From contig DAOTIG010000001.1 of the NCBI GenBank assembly GCA_035448065.1, positions 1-64,000 of the forward strand: a stretch of 64,000 bases of DNA. Reading direction: 5' to 3'. Origin of the DNA: Phosphoribacter sp035448065. Its GTDB lineage: Bacteria > Actinomycetota > Actinomycetes > Actinomycetales > Dermatophilaceae. The first letter of the stretch is position 1, and each line of letters starts with the position of its first letter. The notes beneath the pieces were generated by a model. The model was not told where the DNA came from. It searched no databases and was given only the letters and a program-made list of their open reading frames with translations. Made by a program: the position numbers and the translations under genes. Below, in pieces: positions 28,366-36,963 of the stretch.

Positions 28366-29622
28366 CTACAGCCGGACGCCCAACAGCCGGTCGACCGCTC
28401 GCGCCACCAGGCCGGGAGCCACCGGGTCGTCCCCGTGACCCGAGATCGCCGCGCGCGCCCACTCGTCGACCAGGTCGAGGGCCGCCGGGGTGTCCAGGTC
28501 GTCGGCGACCCGCTCGCGCAACGCCGCCACGACCGGCCCGGCTTCCGGAGCACCGTTGACCGACAGGCCCGCTCGCCACCGGGCCAGCCGCAACTGGGCG
28601 GTGAGCAGGTCGGACTGGGTCCACTCCCACTCGGTGCGGTAGTGGTGGTCGAGCAGCGCCAACCGGATCGCCATCGGGTCCACGCCTTGCTCCCGCAAGG
28701 CCGAGACCAGCACCAGGTTGCCCTTGGACTTGCTCATCTTCTCGCCGTCGAGCCCGACCATCGCCTGGTGGACGAAGACCTCCGCGAAGGGGCGCGTCCC
28801 GGTGAGGGCGCACCCTTGCACCGCGCTCATCTCGTGATGTGGGAAGACCAGGTCCGAGCCGCCACCCTGCACGAGGAAGGGCACCCCGAGGTGCTCGACA
28901 GCGATCGCGGTGCACTCGATGTGCCAGCCGGGCCGCCCGGACCCCAGCGTCCCGCCGCCCCAGGCCGGCTCGCCGTCGCGCTCGGCCCGCCACAGCAGCG
29001 GATCGAGCGGGTCGCGCTTGCCTTCCCGGTCGGGGTCGCCGCCCCGTTCGCCGAAGAGGTCGAGCATCTCGGTGCGACTGGCGCCCGACACGGCGCCGAA
29101 TCCTGGCCGCTGACTGATGTCGAGGTAGACGTCGGCACCGCCCGGCTGGCTCGCATCCGGTGCCTCCAGCCGGTATGCCGCCCCATCGGCGAGCAGTCGG
29201 GTCACCGCGTCGACGATCAGCCCGATGCTCTCGGTGACCCCGAGGTAGTGGTCCGGTGCGAGCACCGACAGCGCCGTCATGTCCTCGCGGAACAGCTCGG
29301 TCTCGCGGTCGGCCAGCTGCTCCCAGTCCACGCCGTCGCGCACCGCTCGGGCGAGCAGCGGGTCGTCGACGTCGGTGACGTTCTGCACGTAGCGCACCTC
29401 TTGGCCCGCGTCGCGCAGCGCGCGCTGCAGCACGTCGAAGGTGACATAAGTGGCGGCGTGGCCGAGGTGGGTGGCGTCGTAGGGGGTGATCCCGCAGACG
29501 TAGAGCCCGGCCACCGGCCCAGGCTCGAGGGTCACCAGCTCACCGCGAGCCGTGTCGTGAACCCGCACCGGCCGTCCGGCACCGGGCAGGTCGGGGATGT
29601 GGGGCGAAGGCCAGGAGCGCAC
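28366..29622 (-). CDS. mshC: Cysteine:GlcN-Ins ligase MshC (mycothiol synthesis)
   Basis: MshC joins cysteine to glucosaminyl-inositol using ATP, the penultimate step of mycothiol synthesis. The 418-residue protein resembles cysteinyl-tRNA synthetase. It has zinc-site Cys in LYVCGITPYDATHLGHA, which includes the HIGH-like ATHLGHA, then FPHHEMSAVQG and the KMSKS motif EKMSKSKGN. The tRNA-binding C-terminal domain is absent. The start VRVHDTARGEL...GLYVCGITPYD (not CysRS-like NT) supports MshC. It is the last gene of the leftward cluster with SCO1664, DUF3090 and the phosphatase, a conserved neighbourhood. Confidence 0.95.
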   Translation of the reverse strand: MRSWPSPHIPDLPGAGRPVRVHDTARGELVTLEPGPVAGLYVCGITPYDATHLGHAATYVTFDVLQRALRDAGQEVRYVQNVTDVDDPLLARAVRDGVDWEQLADRETELFREDMTALSVLAPDHYLGVTESIGLIVDAVTRLLADGAAYRLEAPDASQPGGADVYLDISQRPGFGAVSGASRTEMLDLFGERGGDPDREGKRDPLDPLLWRAERDGEPAWGGGTLGSGRPGWHIECTAIAVEHLGVPFLVQGGGSDLVFPHHEMSAVQGCALTGTRPFAEVFVHQAMVGLDGEKMSKSKGNLVLVSALREQGVDPMAIRLALLDHHYRTEWEWTQSDLLTAQLRLARWRAGLSVNGAPEAGPVVAALRERVADDLDTPAALDLVDEWARAAISGHGDDPVAPGLVARAVDRLLGVRL

Positions 29623-29676
29623 CGGCTGAGCCTATCCTTCCGGCCGATTTCGGCGATTCCCACACCTGGCCGACGC

Positions 29677-29800
29677 GGCACCGACGGCCAGCCCCGCCCC
29701 GGCAGCGGCCCCTCACGGGGCAGGTCACCACTCGCGCGACCTGACGGCACCCCTAGATCGCCGGCCAGGGCACCGACGGCCAGCCCCGCCCCGGCAGCGG
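29677..29800. repeat. Perfect 32-bp direct repeat at the 3' end of the SCO1664-like gene
   Basis: Copies at 29677-29708 and 29769-29800 begin GGCACCGACGGCCAGC and end CCCGGCAGCGG. The right copy encodes the last residues of the SCO1664-family protein (PGRGWPSVP). The left copy lies in the 130-base gap before mshC, so the gene end was partly duplicated. Confidence 0.85.
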
Positions 29801-30613
29801 GTGCACCCCGGCGCGCGCCAGCCGCTCCACCCGCTGTCGCAGCGCGTCGACGTCCCCAGCGGGCAACAGGCCGAGCAGCTCGTCGACCAGCGAATCCCCT
29901 TGTGTGGCACAGCGTTCGGCGAGCCCTGCCACCGCCGCCAGGTCCTCGGCGCCCAGCGGCTGCCCGGCCCACCCCCACAGCACCGTCCGCAGCTTCGGCT
30001 CGGCGTGGAAGGTCAGCCCGTGGTCGAAGCCGCGCAGCTCACCGGCCGCGTCCCGCACCAGATGCGAGCCCTTGCGGTCGGAGTTGTTGAGCACCGCGTC
30101 GAGCACGGCGACCGAGCGCAGGTCGGCGCGGTCCTCATGGGCGACGACCACCGGCGTGCCGTCGCCGAGCTCGCCGTCGATCACCGTGAGCCACCCGTGC
30201 GGCACCCGGCCCCGGCGCACGACCCGCACCGGCAGCTCGTCCGGCTCGACAGCGGCGAAGGGGTCGCCGACCCACGCCTGGACCGAGCCGACCCCGAGCG
30301 GCCCGTCGCGCAGCACGGTCGGCGGCACCACGGCATACCCCATCGCCTCGGCGACCAGCGCGGTCGCGACCTCTCGGCCCGCGCGGGTGCCGTCGGGGAA
30401 GTCCCACAGCGGCCGCTCCCCGCGCACCGGCTTGTAGATCGCCCACCGGGTCGGCGCACCGCCGGAGCGCGGGTGCACCGTGCCGTTGGCGTCGACGGTG
30501 GGCTCCTCGCCCGCCTCGCACACCTCGACGAGCAGCGCGACGTTGCTCGAGTCGACGACCCGTCCGTGGACGACGAGCTCGCCGGCGAGCAGCTCCTCGC
30601 GGGTGGCGGTCAT
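29753..30613 (-). CDS. SCO1664-family (PI3/4-kinase-like) protein
   Basis: The 286-residue product has a kinase-like pattern: TRWAIYKPVRGERPLWDFP (glycine-rich loop and Lys), REVATALVAEAMG (Glu helix), and LNNSDRKGSHLVRD...GFDHGLTF (catalytic and metal region). This is the actinobacterial SCO1664 family related to phosphatidylinositol kinases; its substrate is unknown to me. It begins 10 bases after the DUF3090 stop. The four-gene order phosphatase-DUF3090-SCO1664-mshC suggests a shared, probably thiol- or inositol-related process; that is inference. Confidence 0.88.
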   Translation of the reverse strand: MTATREELLAGELVVHGRVVDSSNVALLVEVCEAGEEPTVDANGTVHPRSGGAPTRWAIYKPVRGERPLWDFPDGTRAGREVATALVAEAMGYAVVPPTVLRDGPLGVGSVQAWVGDPFAAVEPDELPVRVVRRGRVPHGWLTVIDGELGDGTPVVVAHEDRADLRSVAVLDAVLNNSDRKGSHLVRDAAGELRGFDHGLTFHAEPKLRTVLWGWAGQPLGAEDLAAVAGLAERCATQGDSLVDELLGLLPAGDVDALRQRVERLARAGVHPLPGRGWPSVPWPAI

Positions 30614-30623
30614 GGCCGCACCG

Positions 30624-31172
30624 TCAGCGGCGATAGCCGTTGGCGCGGGGACAGACGTGCCCGTCGGGGTCGAGCGGGCCGCCGCAGAAGGGGCACGGGG
30701 GCCGACCGGCCGAGACGATCGCGCGGGCTCGCCGGGCGAAGGCGCGAGCCTGGGCCGGGCCGAGCACGACCCGCAGCGCCGACTCCGGCTCGAGCTCGTC
30801 CTCGCTCTCCTCCCCCTCGGCGCGGGCCGCGAGCACCTCGTCGTCGTCGCGTTGCACCTCGATGAGCACGACCCGCCGGTCGCCGTCCCAGCCGAGCGAG
30901 AGCGAGGTGACCCGGAACTCGTCCTCGATGGGGCTCTCCAGCGGTCCGTCGTCGCTGTATGCCGCCGCCGCAGCATCGCTGCCGGCCTCACCGGCGAGAT
31001 CGTCGAGCAGGTCGAGCAGCCGGTCGGCGAGGATGACGAGCTGCTCCTTCTCGCACGACACGCTCACCACCCGGCGACCCTCGCGCGCCTGCAGGAAGAA
31101 GGTGCGCTGGCCGGGCGGTCCGACCGTGCCCGCGACGAACCGCTCGGGGCTCTCGAAGTCGTAGACCGGCAT
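30624..31172 (-). CDS. DUF3090 family protein
   Basis: The 182-residue protein begins MPVYDFESPERFVAGTVGPPGQRTFFLQA. Its middle part is acidic. It ends with a CxxC...C element (CPFCGGPLDPDGHVCPRANGYRR, the cysteines at the start and middle of it), probably a zinc knuckle. The ATG at 31172 lies in a GTATGCCG element. The function is unknown; it is a constant partner of the SCO1664 gene and the MSMEG_4193-type phosphatase. Gaps of about 10 bases on both sides indicate one operon. Confidence 0.9.
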   Translation of the reverse strand: MPVYDFESPERFVAGTVGPPGQRTFFLQAREGRRVVSVSCEKEQLVILADRLLDLLDDLAGEAGSDAAAAAYSDDGPLESPIEDEFRVTSLSLGWDGDRRVVLIEVQRDDDEVLAARAEGEESEDELEPESALRVVLGPAQARAFARRARAIVSAGRPPCPFCGGPLDPDGHVCPRANGYRR

Positions 31173-31182
31173 ACGCACGACC

Positions 31183-31947
31183 CTAACCCGCACCCGTCGC
31201 CGGCCCCGCGCCACCACCCACCGGCGCGTCCTGCTCGGCCTGATCGTGCGCCGGCTCGGGTGGGATCAGCCCGGCGAGCGAGCCGCCGACGTCGTTGACC
31301 CGCACGACGAAGGGCCGCCGCTCGGTGTAGCGCACGACCGAGATCGACCCCGGGTCGACGTGAATGCGCTGGAAGTGGTCGAGGTGGGTGCCGGCCGCAT
31401 CGGCCAGCAGCGCCTTGATCGGGTCGCCGTGGCTCACCGCGAGCCACACCGCTCTCGGCCCGTATGCCGCGTCGACCGCCGCATCGGTCTCGCGCACCGC
31501 GGCGACGATCCGCGCGGCCATCGCCGCGATCGACTCCGCCGCGGGTCCGTCGGCCTCGGTGGACGGCGGGAAGGTCGCTGCCGACGGGTGGTCCTGCACG
31601 GTGCGCCACAGCGGCTCGGCGGCCAGCTCGGTCAACGGCCGGCCGGTCCACCCGCCATAGCGGCACTCCCCCAGCCGGTCGTCGGTCTCGACGCCGGGCA
31701 CGCCGCCGGCGAGCCCGGCGAGCTCCGCGAGCACCGCCGCCGCGGTCTCCTGACAGCGCTGCAGTGGGCTGCTGACGATGCGCGCGAGCGGCATACCGGC
31801 TGCGGCGAGACGCTCGCCGACGGCCCGCGCCTGAGCCAGCCCGACCTCGTCCAGACCCACCCCCGGTGTCCAACCGGCTAGCGTTCCAGAGGCGTTCGCG
31901 GTGGTGCGGCCGTGGCGCAGCAGCAGGACAGTGGGCACGACCGACAC
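31183..31947 (-). CDS. Histidine phosphatase (MSMEG_4193-type phosphoglycerate-mutase-like)
   Basis: The 254-residue protein has the phosphohistidine motif LLLRHGRTTAN near residue 10, then SSPLQRCQETA, and the second catalytic His in VWLAVSHGDPIKA. The C-terminal tail is Pro/Gly-rich. It is the first gene of the leftward cluster leading to mshC. The start ATG 31947 lies 60 bases from corA, which reads the other way, so the two share a promoter region. The substrate is unknown. Confidence 0.9.
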   Translation of the reverse strand: MSVVPTVLLLRHGRTTANASGTLAGWTPGVGLDEVGLAQARAVGERLAAAGMPLARIVSSPLQRCQETAAAVLAELAGLAGGVPGVETDDRLGECRYGGWTGRPLTELAAEPLWRTVQDHPSAATFPPSTEADGPAAESIAAMAARIVAAVRETDAAVDAAYGPRAVWLAVSHGDPIKALLADAAGTHLDHFQRIHVDPGSISVVRYTERRPFVVRVNDVGGSLAGLIPPEPAHDQAEQDAPVGGGAGPATGAG

Positions 31948-32006
31948 GGTAGCCCGATCTCGGGCCCAGGGTCCCGCACCCCGGCAGGGCGGCGTGGGAC
32001 ATTGCC

Positions 32007-33011
32007 ATGGTGATCGTGGACCAGGCCATGTACGTCGACGGCGAGCGGCAGCCGGCCGCGGAGCTGGCCCGCGCCCTCGAGGCTCTGCGGACTGCCGGGA
32101 ACGGCTTCCTGTGGATCGGCCTCAAGGACCCGACCGACGAGGAGTTCGCCGGCGTCAACGCCGAGCTGGGGCTGCATCCGCTCGCCGTCGAGGACGCCGT
32201 CAAGGGCAACCAGCGCGCGAAGATCGACAACTACGAGGGCAACATGCTCGCCGTCCTCAAGACGCTGCGCTACATCGAGCGGACCTCGGACATCGAGACC
32301 GGCGAGCTCATGGTCTTCGTCGGCGACCGCTTCGTCGTCACCGTGCGCCGCGGCGAGGCCAACCCGCTGGACCATGTGCGCCGCCGGCTCGAGGCCAACC
32401 CGGCCCAGCTGCGGCTCGGTCCGCTCGCCGTCCTGCACGCGGTCATGGACAGCGTCGTCGACACCTACGAGATCATCGACCGCTACATCGCCGAGGACCT
32501 CACCCAGATCGAGCACCTCGTCTTCGGGCACGACACGACCGCCGACGCCAACGACATCTACCGGCTCAAGCGCGAGGTGCTCGAGTTCCGGCGGGCGGCC
32601 TTCCCGTTGGCCGAGGCGCTCAAGCGCTTCCCCTTCCTCAACTTCGTCGGCAAGGGCGAGAAGAAGATCCTGCCCTTCTTCCGCGACGTCGAGGACCACC
32701 TCGCCCGCACCAACGACCATGTCGAGTCCTACGACCGCCTGCTCTCCGAGCTGCTCAACGCCCACCTGTCGAAGGTGACGGTGCAGCAGAACGCCGACAT
32801 GCGCCGCATCTCGGCATGGGTGGCGATGGCCGCCGTGCCGACGATGATCGCCGGCATCTACGGCATGAACTTCGACGTGTTACCTGAGCTGCACGCCTCG
32901 GTCAACGTCAACGGCACCGAGTACTACTGGGGCTACTTCGCGGTGCTCGCGCTCATGGCGGCGTGCAGCGTCGGCCTGTTCCTCTTCTTCCGACGGCACA
33001 AGTGGCTCTGA
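32007..33011 (+). CDS. corA: CorA-type magnesium/cobalt channel
   Basis: CorA is a homopentameric inner-membrane channel for Mg2+ and related ions. The 334-residue protein has a large cytosolic N-terminal domain with the long helices near residues 150-270. Two C-terminal membrane segments are separated by the signature YGMNF, preceded by AVPTMIAGI, and it ends with a basic FFRRHKWL. The length is typical. It is divergent from the phosphatase gene and convergent with uppP. Confidence 0.94.
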   Translation: MVIVDQAMYVDGERQPAAELARALEALRTAGNGFLWIGLKDPTDEEFAGVNAELGLHPLAVEDAVKGNQRAKIDNYEGNMLAVLKTLRYIERTSDIETGELMVFVGDRFVVTVRRGEANPLDHVRRRLEANPAQLRLGPLAVLHAVMDSVVDTYEIIDRYIAEDLTQIEHLVFGHDTTADANDIYRLKREVLEFRRAAFPLAEALKRFPFLNFVGKGEKKILPFFRDVEDHLARTNDHVESYDRLLSELLNAHLSKVTVQQNADMRRISAWVAMAAVPTMIAGIYGMNFDVLPELHASVNVNGTEYYWGYFAVLALMAACSVGLFLFFRRHKWL

Positions 33012-33044
33012 CCACTCCGTCGGTATGCCGCGTGCGCGGCTCGC

Positions 33045-33902
33045 TCAGCGGGCGCTGAGCAGTCCCGCGGCGAGCACGCCGGCGAGGGCCAGCCCGGCGA
33101 CCACGCGGTACCACACGAAGGGCAGCAGGGTGTTGCTCGCGACGAACCGGAGCAGCCAGGCGATCGCGGCATACGCGACGACGAAGGAGACGACGACACC
33201 GACGAGCATCGGGCCCATCCCGAGGGCCGGCAGGTCGGAGCGCGCCTCAAAGGCCTGGAAGATGCCGGCCGCGGTAAGCGCGGGGATGGCGAGGAAGAAC
33301 GACAGGCGGGTGCCGGTGACCCGGTCGATCCCGCGGAATAGGCCGGCCGAGATGGTCGCCCCCGAGCGGCTCACCCCGGGGATGAGCGAGAAGCACTGGA
33401 CCAGGCCGATGATCAGCCCGTCGCGCAGGGTGACCGTGCCCTCGCCCCGCTCCTGGCCGGCTCGGGTGAGCACGCCGTGCCGCCGCTCGGCTACCCACAT
33501 GACGACGCTCCACAGCACGAGCGCGGCAGCGACGACCCACAGGCTGCGCAGCGGCCCCTCGATGACCTTCTTGAGGGCGAGGGCGACGACCATCACCGGC
33601 ACCGACCCGACGATGACCGCCCAGGCCAGCCGATAGTCGGAGCCGCGCCGCTGCGGGCTGCGCAGCCCACCGACCCACGCGACGACGAGGCGGACGATGT
33701 CCCGCCAGAAATACAGGAAGGTCGCCGCGATCGCGCCGAGCTGGATGATCGCGGTGTATGCCGTGACCGCCGGGGCGTCGACCTGCAGTCCGAGCAGCTT
33801 CTCGGTCACCGTGAGGTGGCCGGTCGAGGAGACCGGCAGGAACTCGGTGAGTCCCTCGACGATCCCGAGGATGATGGCGTCGAGGTAGGACAGGTCGGAC
33901 AC
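33045..33902 (-). CDS. uppP: Undecaprenyl-diphosphate phosphatase UppP (BacA)
   Basis: UppP recycles the undecaprenyl carrier of cell-wall synthesis and can give bacitracin resistance. The 285-residue membrane protein has both active-site blocks, EGLTEFLPVSSTGH near residue 16 and PGVSRSGATI near residue 174, and about eight membrane segments. It ends leftward against the 3' end of corA, 33 bases away. It starts 11 bases after the F420-type oxidoreductase stop and may be co-transcribed with it. Confidence 0.95.
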   Translation of the reverse strand: MSDLSYLDAIILGIVEGLTEFLPVSSTGHLTVTEKLLGLQVDAPAVTAYTAIIQLGAIAATFLYFWRDIVRLVVAWVGGLRSPQRRGSDYRLAWAVIVGSVPVMVVALALKKVIEGPLRSLWVVAAALVLWSVVMWVAERRHGVLTRAGQERGEGTVTLRDGLIIGLVQCFSLIPGVSRSGATISAGLFRGIDRVTGTRLSFFLAIPALTAAGIFQAFEARSDLPALGMGPMLVGVVVSFVVAYAAIAWLLRFVASNTLLPFVWYRVVAGLALAGVLAAGLLSAR

Positions 33903-33913
33903 GAGGGGAGAGC

Positions 33914-34981
33914 CTATCCCCCGAGCCCGGCTGCCTCCGCCACCTCGGCCATGACGCGCACCACCTGCTTGCGAGCCTCCATCGACGGCGCGAAGGGGCT
34001 GATCGTCAGGGTGGTCACCCCGGCTTCCTGGTATGCCGCGAGCCGGTCACGGATTCGCTCGCGCGGCCCGAGCAGGCTTGTCGCGTCGAGGAACTCGCGC
34101 GGGACGGCGGCTGCGGCGTCGCGGGCCCGGCCGTCGAGGTAGAGGTCCTGGATCTGCCTGGCCTGCTCCTCGAAGCCCATCCGGCAGGCGAGCTGGTTGT
34201 AGAAGTTCTTCTCCCGCGAGCCCATGCCCCCGATGTAGAGCGCGGCATACGAGCTGACCGCGGCATACGCCATCTCGAGGTCGTCGGTGACGACGACGGG
34301 CACCGTCGGCACGACGTCGAAGTCGGCGAGCGGCTCCTCGGGGGTGCCGCGGCCGGCCTTGCGGGCGCCGGCCTGCACGTGCGCGAGGTGCTCGCTCGCG
34401 TGCTCGGGACTGAAGAAGATCGCCAGCCAGCCGTCGGCGATCTCGCCGGCGAGCTCGAGGTTCTTCGGGCCGACTGCCGCCAGATAGATGGGGATCTGCT
34501 CGCCGCGGACCGGGCGGACGGTGAGCTTGAGCGCCTTGCCGGGGCCGTCGGGCAGCGGCAGGGTGACGTGCTTGCCCTGGTAGCTCACGACCTCGCGGCG
34601 CAGCGCCATCCGGACGACGTCGACGTACTCGCGGGTGCGGCCGAGCGGCGCGACGAAGCGCACGCCGTGCCACCCCTCGGAGACCTGCGGGCCGCTCACG
34701 CCGAGCCCGAGCCGGAAGCGCCCGCCGGAGAGCGAGTCGAGGGTGGCGGCGGTCATCGCGGTCATCGCCGGGGTGCGGGCCGGGATCTGCATGACGGCCG
34801 CGCCGAGGTCGATTCGCTCGGTGCAGGCACCGACCCAGGACAGCACGGTGGGCGCGTCCGAGCCGTAGGCCTCGGCCACCCAGCACACGGCATACCCCAA
34901 GCGGTCGGCCTCCTGGGCCAACGTGACGTTCTCCTGGTCGTTGCCGGCACCCCAGTAGCCAAGGTTGAGCCCGAGTCGCAT
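33914..34981 (-). CDS. LLM-class F420-dependent oxidoreductase
   Basis: The 355-residue product has the luciferase-like TIM-barrel pattern: LGYWGAGNDQENVTLAQEADRLGY, then VLSWVGACTERIDLGAAVMQIPARTPAM, then TLDSLSGGRFRLGLGVSGPQVSEGW, and IYLAAVGPKNLELAGEIADGW. These are the hallmarks of the F420 subgroup of actinobacteria. The substrate is unknown. The gene is divergent from the aldo/keto reductase, with 24 bases between starts, so promoters must overlap or the transcripts are leaderless. Confidence 0.88.
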   Translation of the reverse strand: MRLGLNLGYWGAGNDQENVTLAQEADRLGYAVCWVAEAYGSDAPTVLSWVGACTERIDLGAAVMQIPARTPAMTAMTAATLDSLSGGRFRLGLGVSGPQVSEGWHGVRFVAPLGRTREYVDVVRMALRREVVSYQGKHVTLPLPDGPGKALKLTVRPVRGEQIPIYLAAVGPKNLELAGEIADGWLAIFFSPEHASEHLAHVQAGARKAGRGTPEEPLADFDVVPTVPVVVTDDLEMAYAAVSSYAALYIGGMGSREKNFYNQLACRMGFEEQARQIQDLYLDGRARDAAAAVPREFLDATSLLGPRERIRDRLAAYQEAGVTTLTISPFAPSMEARKQVVRVMAEVAEAAGLGG

Positions 34982-35005
34982 GTCAGCAGGCTAGCGTGGT
35001 CCGAC

Positions 35006-35944
35006 ATGCGCACTCGCCGCCTGGGCCGCAGCGGCCTCACGGTCTCGGCCCTTGGTCTCGGCACGCTCACCTGGGGACTCGGGGTCGACGAGGAGGCCGC
35101 CCGCGACCAGCTGACGACCTTCGTCGGCACCGGCGGGACGCTCGTCGACACCGCGCCGACCTATGGCGGCGGGGCGGCCGAGGAGTGGCTCGGGGCGCTG
35201 CTCGACCGTGAGGTGGCCCGCGAGGATGTCGTGCTGCTCAGCAAGGCGGGGCTGCGGCGCGGTGCTGGCGGGCGGGTGGTCGATCCGTCCCGGCGCGGCA
35301 TCCTCGACTCGCTCGACGGCTCGTTGCGTCGGCTGCGCACCGATCACGTCGACGTGCTGCTCGTCCATGCGTGGAGCGACGAGGTGCCGCTCGAGGAGAC
35401 CTGCGCAGCGCTCGAGTATGCCGTGTCGTCCGGTCGGGCCCGCTATGTCGGGGTGTCGAACTACTCGGGCTGGCAGGTGGCGAGGGCCTTTTCGCTGCTC
35501 GAGTCGGCGCGGGTGCCGCTGGTGGCCGACGAGGTCGAGCTCTCCTTGCTGCAGCGGGAGGCCGAGCACGAGGTGCTGCCGGCGTCGGAGGCACTGGGCT
35601 TCGGGGTGCTCGCCTGGGGGGTGCTCGGTCGCGGCATCCTCACCGGGAAGTACCGGGGCGGGGTGCCGCCGGAGTCACGGGCGGCCAGCCGGGCCTTTGC
35701 CGGAAGCCTCGAGGCGCTGCTCGACGAGCGGGCGGCCTCGGTGACCGAGGCAGTCGTGACGGCTGCCCGCGGGCTGGGGAGCACGCCGGCAGAGGTGGCG
35801 CTGGCCTGGGTGCGGGATCTGCCCGGGGTGAGCTCGGCGCTCATCGGCGCGCGGACGATGGCTCAGCTCAAGGCGGCCCTGAGCTCGGACGGCCTCACCC
35901 TACCGCCGGAGATCCGCACCGCGCTCTCGGACGTCTCCGCATAG
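35006..35944 (+). CDS. Aldo/keto reductase
   Basis: This NADPH-dependent carbonyl reductase (AKR) has 312 residues. It shows the catalytic Asp and Tyr in LVDTAPTYGGG, Lys in VLLSKAGL and His in VLLVHAWSD, and the cofactor-binding SALIGARTMAQLKAAL near the C-terminus. ATG 35006 was chosen because MRTRRLGRSGLTVSALGLGT is the normal N-terminus. A strong stem-loop follows the stop. Confidence 0.92.
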   Translation: MRTRRLGRSGLTVSALGLGTLTWGLGVDEEAARDQLTTFVGTGGTLVDTAPTYGGGAAEEWLGALLDREVAREDVVLLSKAGLRRGAGGRVVDPSRRGILDSLDGSLRRLRTDHVDVLLVHAWSDEVPLEETCAALEYAVSSGRARYVGVSNYSGWQVARAFSLLESARVPLVADEVELSLLQREAEHEVLPASEALGFGVLAWGVLGRGILTGKYRGGVPPESRAASRAFAGSLEALLDERAASVTEAVVTAARGLGSTPAEVALAWVRDLPGVSSALIGARTMAQLKAALSSDGLTLPPEIRTALSDVSA

Positions 35945-35966
35945 CTCCTGCTCGGCGAGCAGGAGC
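35944..35966. terminator. Perfect 10-bp stem-loop after the aldo/keto reductase
   Basis: GCTCCTGCTC, loop GGC, GAGCAGGAGC. It begins at the last base of the stop codon. Confidence 0.75.
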
Positions 35967-36010
35967 GTGGCCCCGGCCGGGTGCTGCCGGGTGCTGCCGG
36001 GCGTCCCGGC

Positions 36011-36098
36011 CGATAGTCGCTCGAGTGTGGACTTTCGGTCACCACGAGCTGACACTCGCGACCGATAGTGGCCCGAGTGTGGACTTCCGGTCACCACG
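36011..36098. repeat. Two 36-base direct repeats, 52-base period
   Basis: Copies at 36011-36046 and 36063-36098 differ at three positions. Each holds CGATAGT, CGAGTGTGGACTT and CGGTCACCACG. Between them, ACACTCGCGACC is a partial inverted copy (ACACTCG against CGAGTGT). Confidence 0.9.
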
Positions 36099-36169
36099 CC
36101 CGGTCGGATGGGCAGCGCAAGGTCAGGAGCGGTAACACGAGCGCCGGCCTGGTGGGGGTTGGCGCCGTT

Positions 36170-36326
36170 ACGCGGTGGTGGAGGGGCCCCCGGGGCAACT
36201 GGTGCAGGGGCCCACCAGCGGGTACTGGTGGAGGGGCCCACCAGGGCAACTGGTGGAGGGGCCCACCACCGCGTACTGGTGGAGGGACTCACCCCCGCGG
36301 ACTGGTGGAGGGGCCCACCAGCGGGT
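36170..36326. repeat. Six-unit tandem array of 25-28 bp, GGTGG/CCACC stem-loop family
   Basis: Units start near 36170, 36198, 36224, 36249, 36275 and 36301. The consensus is ACTGGTGGAGGGGCCCACCA plus about six variable bases (GCGGGT, GGGCA, CCGCGT). Each unit can fold with TGGTGG pairing to CCACCA. Related arrays lie at 28.2 kb (reverse orientation) and 48.6 kb. Confidence 0.92.
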
Positions 36327-36453
36327 TTCCCCGCGGGAGGCATCAGCGACGTTGCCAGCCCCGGCGGCGGACCCACCATCACCAATGGCTTGCGCGCGAG
36401 TCAACCTTGCGCAGCGGGGACGCGCGGCGGTCCGGGAACGTCCGGCACCAGGC

Positions 36454-36864
36454 CTAGCCGCGGCCGTCCTCGAAGTCGATCTCCTCGTCGTCGAGCCCGG
36501 CATAGACGGTCGCGTCGCCGTCCTCGTCGGTGTGATCGTCGACCTCGACGCCATCGACATCATCTGCGTCATCGTCGGCGTCGTCGTCGCCGTCGTCGCC
36601 GTCGCCGTCGTCCTCGTCATCATCCGAGTCGCTGTCGTCGTCGGCGTCGTCGTCCTCGTCGAAGTCGTCCTCGTCGCCGATCGGCAGGTCGACCCCGGTC
36701 GCGGCGAAGAGCGCCTCGTCATAGTCCTCGAGGGCCTCGACGAGCGCGTCGCTCGCGTCGAGGACCGCCGGGTCGTCCGGGTCCTGGCGGCTCGAGGCAA
36801 GCTCGAGATGCCGCTCGAAGGCGGAGACGAGCATGGCGAGCGCGGCGCGCGGGTCGGCGGTCAT
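36454..36864 (-). CDS. Small protein with extreme Asp-rich tail
   Basis: The 136-residue product starts MTADPRAALAMLVSAFERHLELASS and has a helical first half. From about residue 65 to the end it is nearly all Asp, Glu and Gly, encoded by GAC/GAT/GAG runs that appear as GTCGTC on the plus strand. No family is recognised. The acidic tail could bind cations or a basic partner. ATG 36864 gives a natural N-terminus; the open frame upstream of it looks non-coding. It is divergent from the DUF5703 gene. Confidence 0.65.
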   Translation of the reverse strand: MTADPRAALAMLVSAFERHLELASSRQDPDDPAVLDASDALVEALEDYDEALFAATGVDLPIGDEDDFDEDDDADDDSDSDDDEDDGDGDDGDDDADDDADDVDGVEVDDHTDEDGDATVYAGLDDEEIDFEDGRG

Positions 36865-36963
36865 GGCTTGACCGTATCCGGTCCGGGGAGAGAATGGGCA
36901 GCCGGTCGGTAAACGACCGGGCCGACCACGCGCCCAGCACCCCAGGAATCGGAGGCAGCCGCA

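Larger units (their letters stand above)
35967..36453. other. Repeat-filled non-coding gap
   Basis: This 487-base gap holds no supportable gene. It contains a pair of 36-base direct repeats (36011-36098) and a six-unit tandem array (36170-36326), listed separately. Confidence 0.75.

Noticed and set aside
36170..36326. Possible CRISPR array
   Set aside because: Units are 25-28 bp with only 5-8 variable bases between cores and no real spacers; there are no cas genes. The RecB-like nuclease at 25.7 kb is a stand-alone enzyme.
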